Of a stretch of DNA of 64,000 bases, positions 35,746 to 45,951 are shown one piece after another. The notes below the pieces were generated by a model. The model had not been told where the DNA came from. It did not search any database and saw nothing but the letters and a program-made list of their open reading frames with translations. This DNA comes from Desulfomicrobium macestii (lineage in GTDB: Bacteria > Desulfobacterota > Desulfovibrionia > Desulfovibrionales > Desulfomicrobiaceae): NCBI RefSeq assembly GCF_014873765.1, contig NZ_JADBGG010000005.1, positions 1 to 64,000 on the forward strand, in the 5' to 3' direction. Positions within the stretch are counted from its first letter, which is position 1. Every line of letters starts with the position of its first letter. The translations under genes and the position numbers were made by a program.

Positions 35746-37244
35746 GATCCGCCTGCCAGCCGCTCCGCGCTTTCGAAAAGAGCGGCAAAGGCGGGAGTCT
35801 GCCGCAATGCGGACCATTCCGTGGCGGCCACGAGCCGTCCCTGGTCGAGGATGAGTCCGTGGGTCAGCAGCTCGTCCATGTACTCCGGAGAGTGGGTGGC
35901 CAGCACCAGGGTGCGCCCCTGGTCGGCCCAGTGCCGAAGCAGTTCGACCATGCGCGCCTGCCAGGAGGCGTCGAGGCCGGAAAAAGGTTCGTCCAGGACC
36001 AAGAGTTCCGGACCATGCACAACGGCGCGACCCAGCATGACCTGCCGCGCCTGACCGTAGGAAAGCGAACCCAGTGGCCGGTCCAGCCAGTCCTCCATGC
36101 CCCAGGCCCGGGCCAGCTCCCGCGTCTGGCTGACTTGCGTCTCGGAAAGGCCGCGATGCACGCCCAATCCGTCGCACCGGCCCGAAAGCAGCACGTCGCG
36201 GCAGGTGGCTTTGGGCTCGATGCGCTCCCCGATCCAGGGAGCCAGAATGCCTATGCGGCCCCGGATCTGCGCCATGCGCGTGAGCCCCGAACGTCCGAAC
36301 CACCTCGCCTCGCCTCCCGGCCAGGGCCGTCGATATCCGGTGACAAGCTGCAGCAGAGTCGATTTGCCCCCGCCATTGTGCCCGAGCACGCCCCAGCATT
36401 CACCGCTGTTGACCGTCCAGCTCAGGTTGTCCACGGCAGCGCGGCCTTCCATGACCACGGTGCAGGATTCAAGCTCGACCACGGCACCCGAGCGGGCCGA
36501 GGCGGCCTGCCCCTGGGGCAGTTCCAGGGTGCCGGGTCGTACCTGCGCTGGTCGATCCACCAGACGTCCGTGCTCAAGATATATCCGTCCCCGGACCTCT
36601 TCGGGCACCGGCAGCAGGCCGTGACCACTGACCAGGAGGCGGGTGCGGCCCGTGGCCGCGATGCGGTTCAGCGCGTCGAGCAGCTTCAGCTGCCCTTGCC
36701 GGTCCAGCCCCTGGGTCAGTTCATCGACAGCGAGCAGTTTTGGAGAGGCGATGAGCGCCCGGGCCAGAAGCGCGCGTTTGGCCTGACCCGTGGATACCGC
36801 CCGCATGGGACGATCCAGGACCAGCCCCAAACCCATTTCAAGACCCAGGGCGCGCGCCTTTTCGCGTTCGGCCTCGGCAGGTTCGTGATAGAGAAAGGGG
36901 GTGTTGTGCAGCCCGGCGCAGATGATTTCCCAGACCGGCACGCGCAGGTCGTGGCGCAGGTACCAATCCGCCATGGAAGGCGTGACCAGGCGCACATGCG
37001 GACGCACGCCGATGGGCGACGACGATTCTTCCCCGAAAAGGCGGTAGATGCGCTGGCCGGAGCTTCGCTGCGAAGGCCACAGCTCGCCGACCAGCAGGCG
37101 CAGCAAGGTAGTCTTGCCCGCCCCGTTGTCGCCGAGAACGGCGAAATGTTCACGACCACCAAGGGTCAGGTTCAGGTCGTGCAGGATGCGGGCTGTGCCC
37201 AAATCCACATCGACGTGCCGAAGATGAATCTCAAGACTGTCCAT
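35742..37244 (-). CDS. Duplicated ABC ATPase, ModF/PhrA-like
   Basis: A 500-residue protein with two ATP-binding cassettes and no membrane segment. Cassette 1: Walker A GDNGAGKTT, signature VSTGQAKRAL, Walker B LLAVDELTQGLD. Cassette 2: GHNGGGKST, LSYGQARQVM, LLVLDEPFSGLD. The family member ModF is associated with molybdate transport regulation in E. coli; here no ModABC genes are near. ATG 37244 has AGAGGA upstream. First gene of the run leading to pyrD. Confidence 0.85.
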   Translation of the reverse strand: MDSLEIHLRHVDVDLGTARILHDLNLTLGGREHFAVLGDNGAGKTTLLRLLVGELWPSQRSSGQRIYRLFGEESSSPIGVRPHVRLVTPSMADWYLRHDLRVPVWEIICAGLHNTPFLYHEPAEAEREKARALGLEMGLGLVLDRPMRAVSTGQAKRALLARALIASPKLLAVDELTQGLDRQGQLKLLDALNRIAATGRTRLLVSGHGLLPVPEEVRGRIYLEHGRLVDRPAQVRPGTLELPQGQAASARSGAVVELESCTVVMEGRAAVDNLSWTVNSGECWGVLGHNGGGKSTLLQLVTGYRRPWPGGEARWFGRSGLTRMAQIRGRIGILAPWIGERIEPKATCRDVLLSGRCDGLGVHRGLSETQVSQTRELARAWGMEDWLDRPLGSLSYGQARQVMLGRAVVHGPELLVLDEPFSGLDASWQARMVELLRHWADQGRTLVLATHSPEYMDELLTHGLILDQGRLVAATEWSALRQTPAFAALFESAERLAGGS

Positions 37245-37301
37245 GCTTCCTCTGGCTGCGGGCAAGTTGACCGGGAGTGGGCCCCGGACCGGAGGACAGT
37301 A

Positions 37302-37913
37302 CTAGCGTTGCAGCAGCTCCATGTCGATAGTCAGATCAATGGTTTCGCCCATGACACCCATCCGGGTCCATTCCTCGGAGCCCACGTGGAAATCCAGGCG
37401 GTTTATGGAAAACGCGGCATGCAGGCCGAGCACCCTGGTGCCGGGCATCTTGTCCGTGAAGGGATGAGGTGCGATGCCGAGCACCCGCAGCGGAACCCTG
37501 ACCTCGGCGGTCACGTCGCGGATGGTCAGGTCTCCGGTGACGGCGAGGACGCCGCCTTCTTCGAGGACCACTTTTCTGGAAGCGAAAATCATCCGGGGCG
37601 ACTTTTCCACGTCCAGAAAATCCGGGCTGCGCAGATGATCGTCACGAGCGGGTACGCCGGTATGAACGCTTGAACTGTCGATCAAAAAATAGAACTGGCT
37701 TTTCTCGGGCGCGGCTGCATCATACTCGACCTGGCCGGAAAACCGACTGAAGACGCCGGGCACATAGCCCACGATATGACGAATCCGGAAACCCACGGAA
37801 GAATGCTCCATATCGATATCCCATTGCCCGGGAGCCTTTTCGGCCGCCAGGAGCACTCCGGGCCCCAAAATGCAAAAACCAGTGAATAAAACCATCTTCA
37901 AAAAAAATCGCAT
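37302..37913 (-). CDS. YceI-family periplasmic protein
   Basis: A 203-residue secreted lipocalin-like protein. Signal peptide about residues 1-27 ending VLLAAEKAP. Mature start WDIDMEHSSVGFRIRHIVGYVPGVF is typical of YceI (shown in two halves: WDIDMEHSSVGF and RHIVGYVPG). The DDHLRSPDFLDVEKSPRM and VTGDLTIRDVT segments match the family. Binds isoprenoid-like lipids in known members. ATG 37913 has GGAG upstream; a longer frame runs antisense through the tRNA and is spurious. Confidence 0.88.
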   Translation of the reverse strand: MRFFLKMVLFTGFCILGPGVLLAAEKAPGQWDIDMEHSSVGFRIRHIVGYVPGVFSRFSGQVEYDAAAPEKSQFYFLIDSSSVHTGVPARDDHLRSPDFLDVEKSPRMIFASRKVVLEEGGVLAVTGDLTIRDVTAEVRVPLRVLGIAPHPFTDKMPGTRVLGLHAAFSINRLDFHVGSEEWTRMGVMGETIDLTIDMELLQR

Positions 37914-38138
37914 CAAAAAAATCTCCGCTAAGGTTGCGACAGGCCGGTTTCCGACATCGGAAAAAAGCCCGCCCCGGCCGCCTGGCTCCTTCGAACCACG
38001 TCGATCTGGAAAGCTCTCAAGGCCGGATTTGTCAGGCCCCCCTATCAGGGACGAACCTTTTGCGCCATACTTGAGCGTATGACAATTTTTCCTATTGACA
38101 GCCGATGGCGAATGTATCAAAAGGCGGCTTCGCGTTGT

Positions 38139-38214
<76 letters not shown>

Positions 38215-38583
38215 CTTAAACGCTTAAAAAACATTACGTTTACTTGAATGCCGCAAACAACGAAGCTGTCAGAAATGACGGCTTTTTTGTTTTGGCTTCC
38301 GCTGATCCTCCCAGCGGGTCAAAACTATATGGTACGCCAAGAGGTGACGCACGGTTTGCTTTTTTTTGTAAGAAAAATGTATTGGCGAGTCCGAGCGTGA
38401 CACATCTTGCCGTATTCACATGTTGTTTTGTAAGCACGCAACCCGCATGCGCCAACAGCATCCAATTGTTTTATGAACAGTTATCAGGCATTGTCGAACA
38501 TTGAACGGTTCAATGCTTTCTTTCGACATGTGACACAATTCTTCCGCCACCCAGGCCTGTAGGGCCTTATGGATAGATAACCA
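38215..38583. other. Gene-poor, AT-richer spacer after tRNA-Ala
   Basis: About 370 bases with lower GC than the surroundings. It holds an intrinsic terminator at 38262-38292 and otherwise no supported gene. Short open frames on both strands lack ribosome sites and family features. No duplicated tRNA end marks an integration site. The 3' part must contain the promoter of the receiver-protein gene at 38584. Confidence 0.55.
38262..38292 (+). terminator. Rho-independent terminator downstream of tRNA-Ala
   Basis: Stem AGCTGTCA (38264-38271), loop GAAA, stem TGACGGCT (38276-38283), then a T-rich run interrupted once by G. Lies 48 bases after the tRNA end. Confidence 0.75.
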
Positions 38584-39636
38584 ATGACCGGAAAGAAACG
38601 TTCCAAAATCCTGATTGTCGACGACACTGAAGTGAACATCGACATTCTGGTGGAATTTCTCGGCGACACATATGATGTCAGCACGGCACCCGATGGCTTC
38701 GCGGCCCTGGAAAGTGTCGCCGCCAATCCCCCCGACCTCATTCTGCTCGACATCATGATGCCCGGACTGGACGGTTTTGGAGTTTGCGCGAAGCTCAAGG
38801 GCGATGCGGCAACTTCCGACATTCCGATCATCTTCGTAACCACCCTCTCCGACATGGCCACCGAATCCCGGGGATTTGACCTCGGTGCCGCCGACTTCAT
38901 CACCAAGCCCTTCAGCAGCGCGGTGGTCAGGGCCAGGGTCAAAAATCACCTCGCCCTGCGCGAAGCTGCCCGGTTCAAGGCAGATGTGGAGCAAATCACG
39001 CGGCATGACCTCAACTCTCCCCTGACCACGGTCATTGACCTGCCGCAGCGCATGCTCTCGGACGAAAATCTTTCCAACGGACTGCGCGACATGCTGCAAC
39101 GCATCGAGGACGCCGGGCGCTCGCTACTGGCCATGACCAATCTCTCCTCCGCGCTCTTCAAGATGGAGCAGGAAGCCTACACCCTGGCTCCCGCGAAAAT
39201 CGACCTGACCGCCGAGGCACGCAAGGTCCTCTCGGCCCTCGAAGATGCCGCCCGGACGCGCGGCATAAGGCTGCAACTAATCGTCAACGGCGCCGACACC
39301 CCCGCCCCAGTTCATTTCATGGGCGAGGAACTGCTCTGCCACTCCTTGATCTGGAACATCGTCGATTGGGCCGTGGAGGCTTCCCCGCAAGAGGACTCCG
39401 TTCTGGTGTCCATTGAATCCAAATCATCGAGCTTGATTCGGATCGACATCACCTGCAAGACAGGAGCGCCCCTGGAACTTCGGGATATCTTCTTCGAAAA
39501 ATACGCATGCGACAAAAAAAGCGGAACCGGGCTCAGGACATATTCCGCTCGGCTTATCGCAAGGACGCACGGCGGGGACGCCATCGTGAGCAGCAAGGAC
39601 GGCAAGGTCGTGATCAGCATCTTCCTGCCCGCATGA
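38584..39636 (+). CDS. Receiver domain fused to kinase-like domain with degenerate ATPase
   Basis: A 350-residue cytoplasmic protein. Residues about 7-122 are a receiver domain (IVDDTEVN, phospho-Asp in LILLDIMMPGLDG, Lys in ITKPF). A dimerisation helix with an H box (QITRHDLNSPLTTVI) follows. The ATPase region keeps a G2-like GTGLRTYSARLIARTHGG, but the DxG of the G1 box is replaced (CKTGAP) and the N box is altered (WNIVDWAVE). Kinase activity is therefore uncertain. No partner genes adjoin. Confidence 0.82.
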   Translation: MTGKKRSKILIVDDTEVNIDILVEFLGDTYDVSTAPDGFAALESVAANPPDLILLDIMMPGLDGFGVCAKLKGDAATSDIPIIFVTTLSDMATESRGFDLGAADFITKPFSSAVVRARVKNHLALREAARFKADVEQITRHDLNSPLTTVIDLPQRMLSDENLSNGLRDMLQRIEDAGRSLLAMTNLSSALFKMEQEAYTLAPAKIDLTAEARKVLSALEDAARTRGIRLQLIVNGADTPAPVHFMGEELLCHSLIWNIVDWAVEASPQEDSVLVSIESKSSSLIRIDITCKTGAPLELRDIFFEKYACDKKSGTGLRTYSARLIARTHGGDAIVSSKDGKVVISIFLPA

Positions 39637-39800
39637 TGCATCGCCGATAAAAACCATCGCCCTTCTTCGGCCTCGGAAGGCACGGTCCGCGAACGGGACG
39701 CCGGTAAAATCCCGCTCCTGGACATGCGCGGGTTCAAACACGCTTCGATCCCGTCATTCAGGGCAGGCCCCGTTCCCGAAGCAAATGCTCAAAGCGCTTT

Positions 39801-40658
39801 TTACGTCACGGCCTGGCCAGCGGGCCATTCTTGCTGCATCCCACGCAACAGTCTGATTTCTTCGGCGTATCCCGGCAGTTCGTTCGGCGTTTCCAGATAA
39901 AACGGCAGATGCCGCAAGCGCGCATGATTGACGATGCGCCTAAATGCCGCCAGCCCGATATGCCCCTCGCCGATCCGGGCGTGACGATCCTTGCGGCTGC
40001 CCCTGGGATTCAGGCTGTCGTTCAGATGAATTGCGTGCAGATTTTCAAGGCCGACGACTCGATCGAATTCGGCCAGCACGCTGTCCAGGTCTCCTACGAT
40101 ATCGTATCCCGCGTCATGAACATGGCATGTGTCCAGACAGACCCCGATCTTTTCCGGCATCCGCGCACGGTCCATGATTTCCCGCAACTCCTCGAAAGTA
40201 CTCCCGACCTCGCTGCCTTTGCCGGACATGGTTTCAAGCAGGACCAAGGTCATCGTCTGCATCGTGAGCACGGCGTCCAGTTGCGCCGCGATGAGCCGTA
40301 TCCCCTCGTCCACGCCCTGCCCCACATGGCTTCCTGGATGAAAATTGTACATGTTTCCGGGAAGATGCTCCATGCGCACCAGATCGTCCCGCATCGTCTC
40401 CAGGGCAAAGTTCCTGACCTTGGCGTCGGCCGAGCACGGATTCAGCGTGTACGGCGCGTGAGCCAGGAAGGGGCCAAGTCCATGCTCCACGGCCAGCGCC
40501 CTGAACGCGGCTACATCCGCCGGGTCGATATCCTTGGCCTTCCCGCCGCGCGGATTGCGCGTGAAGAACTGGAACGCGCTCGCACCAATTTCGATGGCCG
40601 TGCGCCCCATGGCCAAAAAGCCCTTGGAAGAGGAAAGATGACATCCGATATTCAGCAT
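39801..40658 (-). CDS. nfo: Endonuclease IV
   Basis: AP endonuclease of base excision repair. The 285-residue TIM barrel has the zinc-ligand motifs [21 protein letters not shown] and [19 protein letters not shown], and the start [15 protein letters not shown]. The family-typical ATG 40658 has AAGGAC upstream. An in-frame upstream start of 50 codons is unsupported. The gene stands alone on the minus strand. Confidence 0.95.
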   Translation of the reverse strand: MLNIGCHLSSSKGFLAMGRTAIEIGASAFQFFTRNPRGGKAKDIDPADVAAFRALAVEHGLGPFLAHAPYTLNPCSADAKVRNFALETMRDDLVRMEHLPGNMYNFHPGSHVGQGVDEGIRLIAAQLDAVLTMQTMTLVLLETMSGKGSEVGSTFEELREIMDRARMPEKIGVCLDTCHVHDAGYDIVGDLDSVLAEFDRVVGLENLHAIHLNDSLNPRGSRKDRHARIGEGHIGLAAFRRIVNHARLRHLPFYLETPNELPGYAEEIRLLRGMQQEWPAGQAVT

Positions 40659-40728
40659 CACGTGTCCTTTTTTTAAATGACGCCCCAGGCCCAGCCCATA
40701 AAGACGTGCCGAACGGAGCAGAGAATCC

Positions 40729-40762
40729 CAAAAAACAGGAAAGCCGCCCCAAAGGACGACTC
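40729..40762 (-). terminator. Probable terminator of the chemoreceptor gene
   Basis: On the minus strand a seven-base stem (GTCGTCC with GGGCGGC, including G-T pairs) at about 40743-40760, then a T-rich run (40729-40742). Lies about 75 bases past the receptor stop. Confidence 0.5.
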
Positions 40763-40834
40763 TCCTGCCAATCATTTCTTCACGACACACGCCAGGCGGG
40801 TTCTCCATAAAACCGGACCTGAAACTTTGCGCTC

Positions 40835-42898
40835 CTAAATCTTGAACTTGCTGACCATGGTGTCAAGGCCCTCGGCCAGACCGGACAGGTTCTGCGCATT
40901 CTCGTGCACGGATTTTGCCGTCGAGGTTACTTCCTCGGCGACGCTGCGCACCTGCCCCACGTCACGGGCGATGTCGCGCACCACCGAGTCCACATGGGCC
41001 ACGCTCTCATTGACCTGCTGAACTCCGACAGAGGCCTGGCCGACGTTTTCGGCAATGTCGCGCGTGGTCACGGACTGCTCTTCAACGGCCGCGGCGATGG
41101 ACCCGACAATGACATCCACGTCACCGATGACCTCCGTGATCTCTGCGATTTCCGAAATCGTCTGACCGGTCGCCTGTTGGATGCCCTGGATACGGTTGCG
41201 GATCTCTTCGGTCTCCTTTGCCGTCTGTTGGGCCAGTTCCTTGATCTCGTTGGCGACAACGGCGAACCCCCGCCCGGCATCACCGGCCCGGGCCGCCTCG
41301 ATGGTGGCATTGAGCGCAAGCAGGTTGGTCTGCGAGGAAATGGCGGTGATGGATTCTGTCACCTTGCCGATATCCCTCGTCGCCGCGCCCAGCTCACTGA
41401 CCTGGGCCGTGGCCTTGCTCGCGGCGGACACGGCCCGGACAGTCATCTCCTTGGCCTTGCCGGTGCTGACCGCGATCTCGGAAATGGTCGCGCTCATTTC
41501 ATCCGAATTGGTGGCCACGGTGCCGATGTTGACCGTGAACTCCTCCATGGCCGCCGCCACGGTGTTCATGTTCGAACTCATGTCGTCCGTGGAGGATGCC
41601 GCCGCCTTGGAAGTTTGCGTCATCGTGTCCGCGTAGCCGTTGAGGCTGCCGGCCAGCTGCAACAGCCCCTGGGAGGCGCTGGCCACCTGATTCGAGCTTT
41701 GCGCCACACTCGCGAGCATGTTCCGGATCTTCTCCATGAGCTTGTTGAACCAGGAACACAGCTCGCCAATCTCGTCGCTGGACGTGACCGCAAGGCTGTC
41801 GGTCAGGTCGGCCCGGTCTTCCGTGATGTCGACGATACGCGTCTTCATGAGCGACAGCGGGCGGATGATGAGACGCATGAGCACAAACGAGCTGATCAAT
41901 CCGGCCGCCATGAGCACCACCGCCATGAGGGCCAGGATATAGAATCCCACATCGCGGATCGCCGTGGTCCAGGAGGACGCATCGAATGCATAGACCAGAA
42001 CGCCGACCTGCCCGCCCGCATAATCCCTGACCGGGAAAGCCGCCAACGCTGCATTGCCGTATCGTTCATAAACAGTGCCCTGCTGTCCTTTCAGCAAAAA
42101 ATCCAGGGTCACGAGACCCTCGACCCGTCCGTCCTCGGTGGGGGTGACCAGAACGAACTTGTCGCCGACCAGAGGGTTCTTTTCCGGATTTTGCAGGGCC
42201 GTGGCCACGGACAGATTCGCGGCGTTCATGTACACGACCATGCTCTGCCCCTCACCGGAGGCGGCTCCCGCGATGACGGACTCGAAGGATTCAAGGGTTT
42301 CGACCGACCCCAACTGCTTGCCGTCGGCATCAACTACCGGAGCTATGCCTCGGATGGCGAAGCCGCCGCTGCCGACCTCGATACCCTTGATGGGCTTGCC
42401 GTTGGTATTTACCTGCACGACCGTTTCCCTGAAAGAGGTCAGGTCGTCGGAGATGTCGACCCACTCCCCGCTGCGCTTGGTCTGCTTCTCCCGCCACAGG
42501 CGCACCAGGCTGCGCGCCTTGGGCAGATGAAAATGCAGCTGCATGGACTTGCCCGAGATGCTCTTGAACCCGGCCAGATCGTCTTCAAGCAACCTCCTGA
42601 GCTCGTCCCGGGCCTGCTGCATGAGCGGGTCCGCTTCATTTTCGATATTGCCCATATGAGCCAGCTCAAAGGCCTGCACCACATCCGTGCGCCGGGAAAA
42701 AAGCGCGGCCTTTTCAAGTCCCTGAGTCGCCAGCGTGGCAATGGCGGTGTCCACCTCGCGCGATTTCTCCTCGGCAATGGAGCGCAGCAGTTGCCCCTGA
42801 AAATCAGTCAACTGCGAGCGGATGAGCAACCCGCCCGCAAGGCCAAGGACGACCACCGAAATAAAAAGCGGGAGGACAAATTTGAATCTGAGTTTCAT
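40835..42898 (-). CDS. Methyl-accepting chemotaxis protein
   Basis: A 687-residue transmembrane receptor. Membrane helices at about residues 6-28 and 325-348 enclose a periplasmic Cache-like sensor of about 290 residues. A HAMP domain and a signalling domain with the hairpin tip ETEEIRNRI region and [19 protein letters not shown] follow. No CheR pentapeptide at the C-terminus. ATG 42898 has GGAG upstream. Ligand unknown. No other chemotaxis gene is near. Confidence 0.9.
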   Translation of the reverse strand: MKLRFKFVLPLFISVVVLGLAGGLLIRSQLTDFQGQLLRSIAEEKSREVDTAIATLATQGLEKAALFSRRTDVVQAFELAHMGNIENEADPLMQQARDELRRLLEDDLAGFKSISGKSMQLHFHLPKARSLVRLWREKQTKRSGEWVDISDDLTSFRETVVQVNTNGKPIKGIEVGSGGFAIRGIAPVVDADGKQLGSVETLESFESVIAGAASGEGQSMVVYMNAANLSVATALQNPEKNPLVGDKFVLVTPTEDGRVEGLVTLDFLLKGQQGTVYERYGNAALAAFPVRDYAGGQVGVLVYAFDASSWTTAIRDVGFYILALMAVVLMAAGLISSFVLMRLIIRPLSLMKTRIVDITEDRADLTDSLAVTSSDEIGELCSWFNKLMEKIRNMLASVAQSSNQVASASQGLLQLAGSLNGYADTMTQTSKAAASSTDDMSSNMNTVAAAMEEFTVNIGTVATNSDEMSATISEIAVSTGKAKEMTVRAVSAASKATAQVSELGAATRDIGKVTESITAISSQTNLLALNATIEAARAGDAGRGFAVVANEIKELAQQTAKETEEIRNRIQGIQQATGQTISEIAEITEVIGDVDVIVGSIAAAVEEQSVTTRDIAENVGQASVGVQQVNESVAHVDSVVRDIARDVGQVRSVAEEVTSTAKSVHENAQNLSGLAEGLDTMVSKFKI

Positions 42899-43063
42899 GC
42901 CACACTCCAACTGTTTGATTTGAACACGAGCCTTTTCAAAGAGTACTCCCGCATAACCCAGCACTCAGGGGACTTCAACATTTCGTGTTCATTTAATTCG
43001 TATCAAGTGATTCAATTTTTACAAAAGGCCTGGAGTTCCGCATCAAGCCTATTTTCAGAACAA

Positions 43064-43095
43064 ACGCCCCTGCACTGCATCCAGTCCAGGGGCGT
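43064..43095 (-). terminator. Hairpin after the ferredoxin-subunit gene
   Basis: Nine-base perfect stem ACGCCCCTG/CAGGGGCGT (43064-43072 and 43087-43095), 25 bases past the stop of the minus-strand 4Fe-4S gene. A short T-rich tail follows on the minus strand. Likely ends the molybdoenzyme transcript. Confidence 0.65.
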
Positions 43096-43119
43096 CGAAA
43101 TGACAGGGAACAGCAAGCC

Positions 43120-43569
43120 TTACTTCTTGCGTTCCAGACACAGCGCATGCGTGGTGCACGCAGTCACGCAGGCCGGTTCCAGACCGGCATCAAGGCGGTC
43201 CATGCAATAATCGCATTTCCCGACGATATTGTCCTCCTCGTGCAGGACAGGAATGTTCCAGGGGCACGCCGCGATGCACGCCTCGCATCCGATGCACAAG
43301 TCCTTAACCACGTACACAAGACCATCGGACTCCCGGCGCACCATGGCTTCCGTGGGACAGGCCGCAACGCAGGCGGGGTCGTCACAATGATAGCAGCTTC
43401 GAAAAGAGGCCTTCATCACGATCTTGCCGTCTTTGAGTTCTGGCTTGCCGGAGGTGTGTACGGCGTATTTGATCCCGACGGGATTATTATTCTTGACCTT
43501 GCAGTGCACTTCACAGGCCTTGCAGTGAATGCAACGCTTCTTGTCCAATTTCATTCTGTAATTGCTCAT
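43120..43569 (-). CDS. 4Fe-4S ferredoxin-type electron-transfer subunit of the molybdoenzyme
   Basis: A 149-residue DmsB/PhsB-like subunit with up to four clusters. The Cys groups are CIHCKACEVHC, CYHCDDPACVAAC, CIGCEACIAAC, and CDYC with a later CVTAC. There is no signal peptide. Nine bases downstream of the catalytic subunit. It would carry electrons between the molybdenum centre and soluble carriers. No membrane anchor gene (NrfD/PsrC) is adjacent. Confidence 0.9.
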   Translation of the reverse strand: MSNYRMKLDKKRCIHCKACEVHCKVKNNNPVGIKYAVHTSGKPELKDGKIVMKASFRSCYHCDDPACVAACPTEAMVRRESDGLVYVVKDLCIGCEACIAACPWNIPVLHEEDNIVGKCDYCMDRLDAGLEPACVTACTTHALCLERKK

Positions 43570-43578
43570 CGCTGCCCC

Positions 43579-45666
43579 CTAGATTTTGCGCACGCCGACA
43601 AAATGTTCCTGCATGGAGAGACATCCCCCGCCCTTGTCCCAGCTTTCCAGACCGCCGGGCATGAGCTCATGGTCGGCCGCGCCCTTGCCTATGGCCCGCG
43701 ATTCCACCGGCAGCTTGTGCCCGAATCCGTGAACCATGAACAGGGCTTCCGGATGCACGCAATCCGTCACAAACGCCCGAATTCTTCCGCTTTCACCCCT
43801 GACCGAGAAGACCTCGACCAGGTCGCCGTCGGCGATACCCATCTCGGCGGCGCGGCTGGTGTGAATCCAGGCCACGTTCTCGGGCATCTGCTCGGCCAGG
43901 AGAGGATTATTGACCGTGTGCCCCTGGGTGTGCACGCCGACCCGGCCAAAGGCGATGCGGAACATCCCCTGCGGCGGACGTGCCGGAGAAACGTACGGAG
44001 GCAGAGTGTCATGTCCGGCCTTGGCCCACTTGCCGCTCAACATCTCGATCTTCCCCGATGGCGTGGGCAGCTTGATTTCGGACATGGGGCGGTACAGAGG
44101 CTTGTCGGCCAATTCCACAAAACCCTTGGCCTTGAAGTCCTCGATGCTCACGCCGGTCTCCTGCAACTGGTAGTTCCAGAGGTCCTCGATGGTCTCGAAG
44201 GCCAGGGGATCAAGACCCAGGCGCTTGGCCAGACCGCAGATGATTTCCCAGTCGGCCTTGGAGTCAAAGGTCGGCTCCTGAGCCCGGTGCCTGACAAAGA
44301 ACTGGGGTTTGAGGCCCGACTTGCCGGCGATGATGCTCTCACGCGCCAGGTAGGTGGACAGGGGCAGAACCACATCCGAATTCCAGGCCGTGTCGGACCA
44401 GGAGAAGGTGATGCTGACCAGAAGGTCGAGCCCGGCCCATTTTTTCTTCAACGCCTCGGGATCGGGCATGGCCATGAGCGGATCGTGGCGAAAACAGAGG
44501 TAGGCCTTGACGGGGTAGGGTTCGCCCGTGACGATGGCGTCATAGGCAAGGTTCACAAGGCCCGGGCCGCCGTCGAACTGCGGGTATTTCCAGCCCACGC
44601 CGTCGGCCCGCTTCTCTTCCGGCTTGGGGAAGAGATCGGCCAGCTTCTTCAGGCCCTTGCGGCCCACTTCCTTGGCCGCATTGACGAAGGGCAGTCCGCC
44701 CTTGGCGCCGATGGAACCGAGCAGGGCGTTGATGATGTAGGCTGTGCGGCAGACCTGAAAGGAGTCGTTGTAGCGGGCGACCATCCAGCCGGGATGCCAG
44801 ACCACGCTCGGGGCGGCGGCGGAGAGCTGGCGGGCCAGATCGACGATGGCCTCGGCCGAAGCGCCGGTCTCGGCGGCGGCCCACTCGGGCGTGTAGGGCT
44901 TCACGAATTCCTTGAGCTGCTCGAAGCCGTCCACGAACTGCTCGACGTATTCCTTGTTGTAGAGCCCCTCGTAAATGAGCGCGTGGATGACGCCGAGGTT
45001 GAAGCCGTAGTCCGTTCCGGGACGGATGAGGAAGAAATTGTCGGCCTTGCTCGCGCTGACGTTGCCGCGGATGTCGATGACGGTCAGCTTTGCGCCCCCG
45101 GCGATGCCGTCCAGGGCGGCGTTGACCTCGGCCACGTTGATGGCCTCCATGATATTGCGGGTCTGGAGGATGATGTGCTTGGCGTTGCGCAGGTCATAGG
45201 CCACCATCTTGCGGCCCACGCCGATGACGGACTGCGCGCCGTGCTGCACGTTGCGGGCGCAGGAGGCGTCATGGTTGCAGTAGTTGGGCGAGCCGATGCC
45301 GCGCATGAAGGCCTGATGCAGATCCGGGAAGGGACCTCCGCGGTCGCTCCACAGCACCGAACGGGGGCCGTGCTCGGCCATGATCCCCTTGAGTTTGTCG
45401 GCCACGTAATCCAGGGCTTCGTCCCAGGACACTGCCCGCCATTTGCCTTCGCCGCGCTCGCCCACGCGAATGAGCGGAGTCTGGGGCTTTTCCGGATCCT
45501 GCTCCAGGGCGATACCTGCCGCCCCGCGGGCGCAAAGCCCCTTCTTGAGCGGAGAAAATTCGTTACCCTGGACGCGAACGGCCTTGCCGTCCTGCACATC
45601 CACCTGGATTGGGCAGCGCACGGTGCACATGCCGCAGACACTGAACACTGATTTTGTTGCCGTCAT
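43579..45666 (-). CDS. Molybdopterin oxidoreductase catalytic subunit (PhsA/PsrA-like)
   Basis: A 695-residue DMSO-reductase-family enzyme. The N-terminal 4Fe-4S motif is VCGMCTVRC with a later GLCARG. The probable molybdenum ligand is the Cys in HDASCARN. The C-terminal MopB_CT region has GVHTQGHTVNNP. No Tat signal precedes the Fe-S motif, so the enzyme is inferred to be cytoplasmic, unlike exported PhsA and PsrA. The substrate is unknown; polysulfide, thiosulfate or a carbon compound are possible. ATG 45666 is chosen because GGGAG precedes it at good spacing, whereas the ATG two codons earlier has no gap to it. Confidence 0.85.
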   Translation of the reverse strand: MTATKSVFSVCGMCTVRCPIQVDVQDGKAVRVQGNEFSPLKKGLCARGAAGIALEQDPEKPQTPLIRVGERGEGKWRAVSWDEALDYVADKLKGIMAEHGPRSVLWSDRGGPFPDLHQAFMRGIGSPNYCNHDASCARNVQHGAQSVIGVGRKMVAYDLRNAKHIILQTRNIMEAINVAEVNAALDGIAGGAKLTVIDIRGNVSASKADNFFLIRPGTDYGFNLGVIHALIYEGLYNKEYVEQFVDGFEQLKEFVKPYTPEWAAAETGASAEAIVDLARQLSAAAPSVVWHPGWMVARYNDSFQVCRTAYIINALLGSIGAKGGLPFVNAAKEVGRKGLKKLADLFPKPEEKRADGVGWKYPQFDGGPGLVNLAYDAIVTGEPYPVKAYLCFRHDPLMAMPDPEALKKKWAGLDLLVSITFSWSDTAWNSDVVLPLSTYLARESIIAGKSGLKPQFFVRHRAQEPTFDSKADWEIICGLAKRLGLDPLAFETIEDLWNYQLQETGVSIEDFKAKGFVELADKPLYRPMSEIKLPTPSGKIEMLSGKWAKAGHDTLPPYVSPARPPQGMFRIAFGRVGVHTQGHTVNNPLLAEQMPENVAWIHTSRAAEMGIADGDLVEVFSVRGESGRIRAFVTDCVHPEALFMVHGFGHKLPVESRAIGKGAADHELMPGGLESWDKGGGCLSMQEHFVGVRKI

Positions 45667-45951
45667 GGCCATCTCCCGCTGATAAGGCGCGAGACCCGAA
45701 ATCGGGCCCCGCTGATGGTTATTCAATATGATTGTTTGTCACTACCTGCAGACATGAGACAAGGAAAACACACCCGGGGAATGACCTTTTTTTCACAACC
45801 TCATCCTGGTCTAGCCCCCGCGCAAGCCCTTTTCTTTTCCGTGCTTGTATCAATTCTTCGTAGCTCCTGCTTCTCGTTCTCAAGGATGCGCCCGCCATTT
45901 TTTTTGATTGGCGTGAATCCGCATATCGTCACGACGAACATCCGCGCGTCT
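45667..45951. other. Intergenic region upstream of the molybdoenzyme
   Basis: About 285 bases between two minus-strand genes. It must hold the molybdoenzyme promoter. AT-richer stretches are present, but no clear -35/-10 pair, terminator or RNA structure is recognised. Confidence 0.4.

Noticed and set aside
38244-38504. 86-residue frame after tRNA-Ala
   Set aside because: It spans the terminator, lacks a ribosome site and shows no family features.
40904-43210. 768-residue plus-strand frame opposite the chemoreceptor
   Set aside because: It is a histidine- and arginine-rich shadow of the receptor gene in a GC-rich genome.
43147-45651. 834-residue plus-strand frame opposite the molybdoenzyme
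   Set aside because: Antisense shadow of a gene with intact Fe-S and molybdopterin motifs.
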